Shown: positions 1 to 6,429 of the stretch, one piece after another | Layout: every line of letters starts with the position of its first letter | Numbering within the stretch: position 1 is the first letter of the stretch | NCBI GenBank assembly: GCA_964442285.1 | Contig: CAYTZH010000053.1 | Coordinates: forward strand, 1 to 25,976 | DNA: 25,976 nt | Source: CAYTZH01 sp964442285 | GTDB lineage: Bacteria; Myxococcota_A; UBA9160; JAFDET01 | Direction: 5' to 3' | The notes under the pieces: model-generated | Databases searched by the model: none | Seen by the model: only the letters and a program-made list of their open reading frames with translations | Told to the model about the DNA's origin: nothing | Program-made: the position numbers and the translations under genes

Positions 1-693
1 GCGGTGGGCACGGGGTCGTCCCTCTACGAGACGCCGGCCGCGCTCTTCGAGAACGACGGCAGCGGCAGCTTCAGCCGCGTCCAGGGCACCGATCTCGACC
101 TGCCGGACGACTCGCGGGCGCTCGTGGCCTTCGACTACGACCGCGACGGCGACGTGGACCTGCTGGTGACCAACCACGACCAGCCGGTGCGCCTCTACGA
201 GAACACCACGCCGAGCCCGGGCCACTGGCTCGCCGTCGCGCCCTGGCCGCCGGCCCTGGCCGTGGGGGCCCGGGTCCGGGTGACGGCGGGCGGCAAGACC
301 CAGATCCGCGACGTGCTCGCCGGCACGAGCTATCTGGCCGGCGGCCCCCCCGAGGTCCACTTCGGCCTGGGCAGCGCCACCCAGGTGGAGCTGGTCCAGG
401 TGGAGTGGGCCGACGGCCGCACCGACGCGTACCCGCTGGTGGGCGTCGACCGGCGGATCCTCCTGGCCCGCCCGGCCTGCGACGACGACCTCGACAACGA
501 CGGCGACGGGCTCGTGGACCACGACGGCGGCCCCGCCGCCGGCAGCCCCGATCCCGGCTGCGCCCTCTCGGAGGACTACAGCGAAGGCCCGCTCAAGCGC
601 TGCGGGGCCGGCCTGGAGCTCGTGCTGCTGGCGCCGCTCCTGGCCGCCCGCCGCCGCCGCTCGGCGGCGGGACGCCGCGTTACTCCGGCGTGA
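1..693 (+). CDS. Secreted FG-GAP/ASPIC (CRTAC1-like) protein, C-terminal part
   Basis: This is the 3' end of a gene that enters from the left edge; reading frame 1 is open from base 1 and no start can be chosen. The first 70 residues hold an FG-GAP/VCBS repeat with the Ca-binding-like stretch FDYDRDGDVDLLVTN. Residues about 75-150 match the ASPIC/UnbV domain (GARVRVTAGGKTQIRDV, then SYLAGGPPEVHFGLG and VEWADGR). A Cys-flanked linker CDDDLDNDGDGLVD...DPGC follows. The end, RCGAGLELVLLAPLLAARRRR plus about ten residues, has the Cys/hydrophobic/Arg layout of a C-terminal surface-sorting tail resembling MYXO-CTERM. The protein is probably exported and anchored on the cell surface. Its substrate is unknown; such proteins are usually called beta-propeller adhesins or enzymes without proof. 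It is the only plus-strand gene, and its stop overlaps the convergent SDR gene by 14 bases. Confidence 0.85.
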   Translation, partial: AVGTGSSLYETPAALFENDGSGSFSRVQGTDLDLPDDSRALVAFDYDRDGDVDLLVTNHDQPVRLYENTTPSPGHWLAVAPWPPALAVGARVRVTAGGKTQIRDVLAGTSYLAGGPPEVHFGLGSATQVELVQVEWADGRTDAYPLVGVDRRILLARPACDDDLDNDGDGLVDHDGGPAAGSPDPGCALSEDYSEGPLKRCGAGLELVLLAPLLAARRRRSAAGRRVTPA

Positions 694-1453
694 CGTAGGC
701 GCCGCTGATGGCGCCGTCCACCAGGAAGGTGGTGCCGTTCACGTAGGCGGCGTCGTCGCTGGCCAGGAACAGGGCCGCGCGGGCCACCTCGTGGGCCTGG
801 GCGAGCCGGCCCATGGGCACGTGGACCATGCGGCGGGCGCGGGCGGCCGGGTCGGCGAGCAGCTCCTGCAGGAGCGGCGTGTCGACGGGGCCGGGGCAGA
901 GGGCGTTGGCCCGGATGCCGCGACGCGCGTAGATGACGGCCACCTCGCGGGTCAGGGCCAGCACGCCGCCCTTGCTGGCCGTGTAGGCCACCTGGGGCGT
1001 GGCGGCGCCCATGACGGCCACGAAGCTGGCGGTGTTGACGATGGCGCCGCCCCCGGCCCGCAGCAGGGCCGGGATGCCGTGTTTGCAGCCGAGGAAGACG
1101 CCCTTGAGGTTGACGCCGATCACCCGGTCGAAGAGCTCCTCGGGGGTCTCCACCGGGTCGCCGTCGCCGCCGGGCATGATCCCGGCGTTGTTCATGAGCA
1201 CGTGGAGGGCGCCGAACTCCCGCTCGGCCACGGCGACGGCGTGCGCGACGGCGTCGCTGCGGGAGACGTCGGTGGCGACGAAGACCGCCTCGCCGCCGGC
1301 GGCGCGCAGGTCCGCGGCCGTGGCCTCGCCGGCGTCGGGATCGACATCCGCCACGACGACCCGCGCGCCCTCGGCGACGAAGAGCCGGGCCGCCTCGCGG
1401 CCGATGCCGCTCGCCGCGCCGGTGATGAGCGCCGTCCTGCCCGCCAGCCGCAC
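680..1453 (-). CDS. SDR-family NAD(P)-dependent oxidoreductase
   Basis: A classical short-chain dehydrogenase/reductase of 257 residues, the usual family length. The cofactor-binding TGAASGIG is at residues 11-18 and NNAG at 88-91. The catalytic residues are Asn115, Ser143, Tyr157 and Lys161 (YTASK). The Asp after the second beta strand (VVVADVD) suggests NAD rather than NADP. The C-terminal FLASDDAAYVNGTTFLVDGA is typical of 3-oxoacyl-ACP or polyol dehydrogenase-like SDRs. The substrate cannot be read from sequence. The GTG start is preceded by a weak AGGG at 7 bases, which lies in a duplicated segment (1460-1520). The gene follows the PilZ/DUF4388 gene by 59 bases and ends with TAA inside the last codons of the opposing FG-GAP gene. 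Confidence 0.92.
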   Translation of the reverse strand: MRLAGRTALITGAASGIGREAARLFVAEGARVVVADVDPDAGEATAADLRAAGGEAVFVATDVSRSDAVAHAVAVAEREFGALHVLMNNAGIMPGGDGDPVETPEELFDRVIGVNLKGVFLGCKHGIPALLRAGGGAIVNTASFVAVMGAATPQVAYTASKGGVLALTREVAVIYARRGIRANALCPGPVDTPLLQELLADPAARARRMVHVPMGRLAQAHEVARAALFLASDDAAYVNGTTFLVDGAISGAYVTPE

Positions 1454-1459
1454 GGAGGC

Positions 1460-1520
1460 ACCCTAGCGCAGGCGGCCGGAACCAGGCGCACCCTGGCGCA
1501 GGGGGGCCGGACTCAGGCGC
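1460..1520. repeat. Imperfect tandem duplication (about 30 bp x 2)
   Basis: Bases 1460-1489 and 1490-1520 are near-identical consecutive copies, 30 and 31 bases, both opening with ACCCT(A/G)GCGCAGG and ending CAGGCGC. The pair spans the stop codon of the PilZ/DUF4388 gene (1513-1515) and fills most of the gap to the SDR gene. On the minus strand the last copy supplies the AGGG upstream of the SDR start. It looks like a local slippage duplication. Confidence 0.8.
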
Positions 1521-2736
1521 GGGCGATCACTCCCCGCTCGAAGAGCGAGGCGAAGGCGGCGAGGATGACCGCGTCCTCCTCGGGGACGATATCGAGGGCG
1601 GCCCGGATGGTGAAGCCGGCCGTCACGAGCTCCACCACCGCCTCCTCGCTCTTGGAGAGCTCGCCGGCCTGGGCCAGCCGGCTCGTATCCACCTGCAGGG
1701 CATCGCCGGGTCCGGCCGGCAGCGAGGCGTAGCGTCCGTTCTCGTCCAGGCGGCGGGTCGCCTCGAGCAGCGCTGCCTCGATGGGCCAGCCCTCCTCCTC
1801 GCGCTCGCCGGCCTCGAGGTGGGCGTGGAACTCGTAATCGCCCTCCTCCCAGGCCAGCATGCGGGCCAGGGCCTTCACCCCCGACGCGGCGCCCAGGCGG
1901 GCCGCCGCCAGCCGGCCTCCGTCGAAACCCACGTGCCCCTGCTCCGCGCCGCGGGTGACCCGCAGCGTGCCGGCGTCCACGGTGCTGGAGAATCGCTGCA
2001 GCAGGTCGGTGAGCGCGCCCTTCGCGAGGGTCCCGCGGATGGCGCCCAGCTGGCGGGCGTGCTCCAGGCCCTGGAGCGCCTCGACGAAGCGGGCCACCTC
2101 CGGTCGCGCGGCGGCGCCCTCGTCGAAGGCCACCGCCAGTGCCACCACGCGACCCTCCTGCTCCACGTGGCGGACGACGACCGCGTCCACGTCGAGGGAC
2201 TCGCCGGTCGCGGGCTGGCGCAGGGCGAGGCGGACGGGCTCCCCCACCGCAGCGGGCATGAGGTCCTCGACCGTCACGAGCATTCCCGACGCCGAGAGGT
2301 TCCGACCCCGCACGTCCACGCTGGAGCCCTCGGCGGAGAGGCGGGCGACGACCGTGGCGAGCGTCCGCGCCGCGGCGCGGCGCTCCCCCACCCGGCGCCC
2401 GGGGTCCGTCTGCGCCGGTCGGCCCGCGATGGGCTCGAAACGCGCGCGCAGCGCCGAGGGCGCCTCCTGGATCTGCAGCGCCACGCCGGGTGTGCCGCCT
2501 TCGGCCGCGAGGCCCTCGGGCACGACGCCCACCACCTCGGCCGGCAGCTCGAAGCGCGCGTTCCGGAACTCGAGGTCGAGCTCCACGGTCACGGGCTCGC
2601 GGAGCTCCGGCGGATCCTTGCACGGGATGAAGAGCCCGCCCCGGGAGAGGTTCTGGGCGAACTCCTCGCGGAAGGCCTCCAGGGTCTGCAGGACCAGGCG
2701 CAGGGTGCGGGTCGGCGGCTGGGGCGGCGGCGGCAT
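1513..2736 (-). CDS. Double PilZ-domain protein with C-terminal DUF4388
   Basis: A 407-residue cytoplasmic protein without signal peptide or membrane segments. Residues about 9-100 form a PilZ-like domain of the kind seen in Myxococcus proteins; it has NLSRGG (29-34) but no clear RxxxR. Residues about 112-222 form a second PilZ domain with a proper RAAAR (120-124) and NLSASG (146-151), the cyclic-di-GMP binding signature. Residues about 230-335 resemble DUF4388 (RGTLAKGALTDLLQRF, then GHVGFDGGRLAAA), a module found in deltaproteobacterial signalling proteins. The last 45 residues look like a small helical or winged-helix piece. It is probably a c-di-GMP-responsive regulator; its output is unknown. 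The ATG is preceded by GAGGA at 5 bases. It lies 109 bases downstream of the hydrolase gene and may be its own transcription unit. Confidence 0.85.
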   Translation of the reverse strand: MPPPPQPPTRTLRLVLQTLEAFREEFAQNLSRGGLFIPCKDPPELREPVTVELDLEFRNARFELPAEVVGVVPEGLAAEGGTPGVALQIQEAPSALRARFEPIAGRPAQTDPGRRVGERRAAARTLATVVARLSAEGSSVDVRGRNLSASGMLVTVEDLMPAAVGEPVRLALRQPATGESLDVDAVVVRHVEQEGRVVALAVAFDEGAAARPEVARFVEALQGLEHARQLGAIRGTLAKGALTDLLQRFSSTVDAGTLRVTRGAEQGHVGFDGGRLAAARLGAASGVKALARMLAWEEGDYEFHAHLEAGEREEEGWPIEAALLEATRRLDENGRYASLPAGPGDALQVDTSRLAQAGELSKSEEAVVELVTAGFTIRAALDIVPEEDAVILAAFASLFERGVIARA

Positions 2737-2810
2737 ACCGATCCTCGGGTTCGGACCCTGTATCGGCGCACCTCTCGCTCGGATGAAGGGCTCGCACCCA
2801 TGTGCAGCAA

Positions 2811-2825
2811 GGGCGCGGAGCGCCC
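2811..2825 (-). terminator. GC hairpin after the purine cluster, possible weak terminator
   Basis: In the 109-base gap below the hydrolase gene, GGGCGC and GCGCCC (2811-2816 and 2820-2825) pair around a 3-base loop, and the flanking bases can lengthen the stem. On the minus strand the hairpin is followed by TTGCTGCAC, so there is no real U-tract. It could end or attenuate the long operon, or simply be GC-rich sequence. I see no convincing promoter for the PilZ/DUF4388 gene in this gap. Confidence 0.3.
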
Positions 2826-2845
2826 GCCCGCCCTTGGGAAAGGCG

Positions 2846-3571
2846 TCAGCGTTGCCGGGCCCGGGCCTCCTCCACCAGCTGCGCGAAGAGGGGAATCTGC
2901 ACCGACGCGGGCGCCTTCGGCGAGAGTGGCAGCTCCGGGTGCCACTGGACGGCCCGGATCTGGGGCTGGCTCGGGTCCTCCAGGGCCTCGATGGTCCCGT
3001 CGGGGGCCCAGGCGATGGCGCGCAGTCCGGCCCCGATCCGATCCACGCCCTGGTGGTGCCAGGAGGCCACCTCGAGCTCCGCGGCCCGGAACACCCGGGC
3101 GAGCGGCGTGTCCCGCGCGAGACTCACCCCGTGTCGGGTGGGTCGCTCCTGACTCTCCCGATGGGGCACGGCCGAGCCCACCACGTCGGGCAGGTGGGCG
3201 TGCAGGCTGCCCCCGCGCGCCACGTTCAGTACCTGGAGGCCGCGGCAGATGGCGAGCACCGGCAGCCGGCGCTCCAGGGCGGCGGCCATCAGGGCCAGCT
3301 CGAAGCCGTCGCGCTCGGGGTTCACGAAGTAGTGGGTCTCGTGGGCGGGGCCCTCCCAGAGCACCGGATCCAGGTCGCCGCCGCCGCCGAAGACCAGGGC
3401 GTCGACGTGGTCGAGCAGCTCCTCGACCTCCGCCTCGCCGGGAGGCAGCAGCAGCGGCAGCCCGCCGCCGGCCCGCACCGCGTCCACGTAGGCCGCGGGC
3501 AGCGAGAAGGCGAGCCGGTCGCTTCCGTCCCGGTGATAGGTGGTGATGCCGATGCGCGGCCGTCGCGACAC
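2846..3571 (-). CDS. Gamma-glutamyl-GABA hydrolase-like (peptidase C26, PuuD family)
   Basis: A 241-residue class I glutamine amidotransferase-fold hydrolase of family C26, the group of PuuD, which splits gamma-glutamyl-GABA into glutamate and GABA. The triad is visible: Cys109 in AICRGLQVLNVARGG, His211 and Glu213 in VQWHPE. The family hallmarks RPRIGITTY at the N terminus, FGGGGDLDP and WHHQGV are also present. The GTG start directly follows the TGA of the glutamine synthetase-like gene (TGAGTG), so translation is probably coupled. That pairing is the best clue to its role: the ligase would form a gamma-glutamyl amide and this enzyme would hydrolyse one. No PuuB or PuuC homologue lies nearby, so the E. 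coli putrescine route is not complete here. The enzyme family is certain; the exact substrate is not. Confidence 0.88.
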   Translation of the reverse strand: MSRRPRIGITTYHRDGSDRLAFSLPAAYVDAVRAGGGLPLLLPPGEAEVEELLDHVDALVFGGGGDLDPVLWEGPAHETHYFVNPERDGFELALMAAALERRLPVLAICRGLQVLNVARGGSLHAHLPDVVGSAVPHRESQERPTRHGVSLARDTPLARVFRAAELEVASWHHQGVDRIGAGLRAIAWAPDGTIEALEDPSQPQIRAVQWHPELPLSPKAPASVQIPLFAQLVEEARARQR

Positions 3572-4948
3572 TCAGACCCGCTCGAAGAACCGCGCGCGCT
3601 CCACGTCGGTGACCTGGCCCTCGAAGCTCTGCTGCTCGGTGCGCGCGAAGTGGAGCAGGTGATCCACCACGGCGTCGCCCAGGACCTTGCGCACGAACTC
3701 GCTGCGCTCGAGCTCCCCGATGGCCTCGCTCAGGGTGCGGGGCACCTGGGGCAGGGAGCCGGCGTCGTAGAGGTTGCCCGCGAGCGCCGGGCCGGGATCC
3801 AGGCCGCGCTCGATGCCGTCGAGGCCGGCCGCCAGCAGCGCCGCGTAGGCGAGGTAGGGATTGGCATCGGCCCCGGGGATGCGGCACTCGACGCGCAGGG
3901 ACGACCCGTGCCCCACCACCCGGAACCCGGCGGTGCGGTTGTCGTAGCTCCAGGCCAGGCGGGTCGGCGCGAAGCTCCCGGCCTGGTAGCGCTTGTAGGA
4001 GTTGACGTTGGGCGCGAAGAACCAGGTGAGCTCCCGGGCGTGGGTGAGGAGGCCCCCCAGGTAGTGCCGGAACAGGCGCGCGCCCGCGACGCCCGGGGCG
4101 ATCTCCTCGTCGCCGGCGAAGGCGGCCGCGTCCCCCTGCCAGAGGCTCGAGTGGATGTGCAGGCTGCTGCCGGCCAGGCGCTCGTCGAGCTTGGCCATGA
4201 AGGTGACGCAGTGCCCCCGGGCGGCCGCCACCTCCTTGGCGGCCTGCTTGTAGAGCACGTGGCGGTCCGCCATCTCGAGGGCCGGCGCGTAGCGCAGGTT
4301 GATCTCGTGCTGGCCCGGACCCCACTCGCCCTTGCTGAACTCCACCGGGATGTGGGAGGCGTCCACCTCGCGGCGGATCGCGCCGATCACCGGCTCCGCG
4401 AAGGTGCCCGAGAGCACGTGGTAGTCCTCGATGTAGGGGACGCCGGCCTTCAGCTCGCGCCAGTGACGCTGGCGCGCGTCGCCGTAGCTCATGGGGAACA
4501 GGTAGAACTCGAGCTCGCTGCCCATCTTCGGCTCGAAGCCGGCGGCCCGCACGCGCTCGATCTGGCGCTGGAGGATCGTGCGCGGCGCCACGTCCGCCGG
4601 CACCCCGTCGGTGGTCTCCGCGTCGCAGAGCACCACGGCGGTGCGCTCGAGCCAGGCGGCCCGGCGCAGGGTGCCGAGGTCGGGCACGGCGTGCAGGTCG
4701 CCATAGCCCGACTCCCAGCTCGCGAAGGCGTAGCCCGGCGTGGGGTCCATCTCCATGTCGCAGGCGAGGAGGTAGTCGCAGACGTGCATCCCGCCGCTCG
4801 CCACCTCGTCCAGGAAGAACGGGGCGTGGATGCGCTTGCCCACCAGCCGGCCGTAGAGGTCCGGCAGGGCGGTGATCACCGTGTCGACGGAGCCGTCGGC
4901 GACGGCGTGGCGGAGGTCTTCGAGGTCCAGTCGGCCGAGCTGGGGCAT
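3572..4948 (-). CDS. Glutamine synthetase-family ligase (GlnA/PuuA-like)
   Basis: A 458-residue member of the glutamine synthetase superfamily, which joins the glutamate gamma-carboxyl to ammonia or an amine with ATP. Visible active-site motifs are GSELEFYL with Glu145/Glu147, KGEWGPGQHEI (Glu208, Glu215), GSSLHIHSSL with the HxH at 264-266, NSYKRY, DNRTAGFRV with Arg338, and VECRIPGADANPYLA. The DNRTAGFRV and NPYLAYAALLAAGLDGIE region resembles gamma-glutamylpolyamine synthetases (PuuA, GlnA2/GlnA3) more than housekeeping GlnA, but this is a judgement by eye. A strong AGGAG at 5 bases, formed from the TAG stop of purF, fixes the ATG at 4948; a longer upstream reading is a shadow of purF. The gene sits 8 bases after purF and abuts the C26 hydrolase. 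The substrate could be a polyamine, another amine, or ammonia supplying glutamine to purine synthesis. Confidence 0.9.
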   Translation of the reverse strand: MPQLGRLDLEDLRHAVADGSVDTVITALPDLYGRLVGKRIHAPFFLDEVASGGMHVCDYLLACDMEMDPTPGYAFASWESGYGDLHAVPDLGTLRRAAWLERTAVVLCDAETTDGVPADVAPRTILQRQIERVRAAGFEPKMGSELEFYLFPMSYGDARQRHWRELKAGVPYIEDYHVLSGTFAEPVIGAIRREVDASHIPVEFSKGEWGPGQHEINLRYAPALEMADRHVLYKQAAKEVAAARGHCVTFMAKLDERLAGSSLHIHSSLWQGDAAAFAGDEEIAPGVAGARLFRHYLGGLLTHARELTWFFAPNVNSYKRYQAGSFAPTRLAWSYDNRTAGFRVVGHGSSLRVECRIPGADANPYLAYAALLAAGLDGIERGLDPGPALAGNLYDAGSLPQVPRTLSEAIGELERSEFVRKVLGDAVVDHLLHFARTEQQSFEGQVTDVERARFFERV

Positions 4949-4956
4949 CGGGGCTC

Positions 4957-6429
4957 CTAGGACGTCTCGTCGACGGCGCGGAACAGCGAGAGCTGGGGGG
5001 TCGCCGCGCTCGCCTCGATGGGTACCGGATACTCGTCGGAGAAGCAGGCGTCGCAGAACTCGCCCTTGAGCTGGTTGGCGGTCTGGCGCAGTCCCTCGAG
5101 GGAGATGTAGCCCAGCGATTCGGCGCCGATCTCGCGGCAGATGCCGTCGACACTCTGGTCGTGGGCGATCAGCTCCTCCCGGGTGGGCGTGTCGATCCCG
5201 TAGTGGCACGGCCCGATCGTGGGCGGCGAGGAGATGCGCACGTGCACCTCGCGGGCGCCCGCGTTGCGGAACATGGCCACGATCTTCTGCAGGGTGGTGC
5301 CGCGCACGATCGAGTCGTCCACCAGCACCACCCGGCGACCGCCGAGGATGCCGCGCACGGCGTTGTGCTTCACGCGAACCCCGAAGTCGCGGATGGACTG
5401 GTCGGGCTCGATGAAGGTGCGGCGCACGTAGTGGTTGCGGATCAGCGCCATCTCGTAGGGGATGCCCGACTCCTCGGCGTAGCCCATGGCGGCGGCGTTC
5501 CCGGAGTCGAGCACCGGCACCACCATGTCGGCGCCCACCGGGTGCTCGCGGGCCAGCACGCGACCCAGCTCCTTGCGGAAGGCGTAGACGTTCTGGCTCT
5601 GGAAGTTGGAGTCGGGCCGGGCGAAGTAGATGTACTCGAAGATGCAGAAGCTCTCGCGGGCCGCCGGCGCGAAGGGCCGCAGCGTGCGCAGCCGACCGCG
5701 ACGGATCACCACCACCTCGCCGGGCTCCACGTCCCGCTCGTGGGTGGCGTCGATCAGGTCCAGGGCGCAGGTCTCGCTGGCCACCACCCAGGCCCCGTCC
5801 AGGCGACCCAGCACCAGGGGCCGGAAGCCGTTGGGGTCGCGCGCCGCGATCAGCGCGTCGTCGGTGAGCATGGCCAGGGTGAAGGCGCCCTTCACCCGGG
5901 AGAGGGCGTCGATGAGCCGCTCCTCCAGGCTCGGCTCCCGCGAGCGCGCCAGCAGGTGCACGATCACCTCGCTGTCGGAGGTGGTGGAGAAGATCGCGCC
6001 GCGGGCCTCGAGCTCGTGCCGGATGGGGCCGGCGTTGACCAGGTTGCCATTGTGGGCGATGGCCACGGGACCGCCGTCGGTGGTGGCGTAGAAGGGCTGG
6101 GCGTTGCGCAGGCTCGAGCCGCCGGCCGTGGAGTAGCGCACGTGGCCCACCGCGTGGCGCCCCTCGAGCCGCGCCAGGCTCTTGTCGGTGAAGACGTCGG
6201 CCACCAGGCCCATGCCCCGGTGGACGAACTGGTCGTGGCCGTTGGAGGAGACGATCCCGGTGCTCTCCTGGCCCCGGTGCTGCAGGGCGTAGAGCCCGAG
6301 GTAGGTGATCTTGGCCGCCTCCGGGTGGCCGTGGATCCCGAACACGCCGCACTCGTCGTGGAAGTGGTCGCGCTGGCGCTCCCGCAGCAGCGCGCGCTCG
6401 AGGTCCGGGGGCAGGGAGGGACGGATCAT
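4957..6429 (-). CDS. purF: Amidophosphoribosyltransferase PurF (Fe-S type)
   Basis: This enzyme catalyses the first committed purine step, PRPP plus glutamine to 5-phosphoribosylamine. The protein has 490 residues. The N-terminal Ntn-hydrolase domain has its nucleophile at Cys27 (HDECGVFGI), so a 26-residue propeptide must be removed to free the cysteine. The phosphoribosyltransferase domain carries the PRPP loop VVLVDDSIVRGTT. Cysteines in SFCIFEYIYFARPD, GPCHYGIDTP and FCDACFSDEYP fit the four ligands of the 4Fe-4S cluster known in the Bacillus subtilis enzyme, so this is the cluster-bearing, propeptide-processed type. The ATG at 6429 is supported by GGAG at about 5 bases and overlaps the purL stop as ATGA. 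A longer open frame upstream is the shadow of purL and not a fusion. Confidence 0.97.
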   Translation of the reverse strand: MIRPSLPPDLERALLRERQRDHFHDECGVFGIHGHPEAAKITYLGLYALQHRGQESTGIVSSNGHDQFVHRGMGLVADVFTDKSLARLEGRHAVGHVRYSTAGGSSLRNAQPFYATTDGGPVAIAHNGNLVNAGPIRHELEARGAIFSTTSDSEVIVHLLARSREPSLEERLIDALSRVKGAFTLAMLTDDALIAARDPNGFRPLVLGRLDGAWVVASETCALDLIDATHERDVEPGEVVVIRRGRLRTLRPFAPAARESFCIFEYIYFARPDSNFQSQNVYAFRKELGRVLAREHPVGADMVVPVLDSGNAAAMGYAEESGIPYEMALIRNHYVRRTFIEPDQSIRDFGVRVKHNAVRGILGGRRVVLVDDSIVRGTTLQKIVAMFRNAGAREVHVRISSPPTIGPCHYGIDTPTREELIAHDQSVDGICREIGAESLGYISLEGLRQTANQLKGEFCDACFSDEYPVPIEASAATPQLSLFRAVDETS

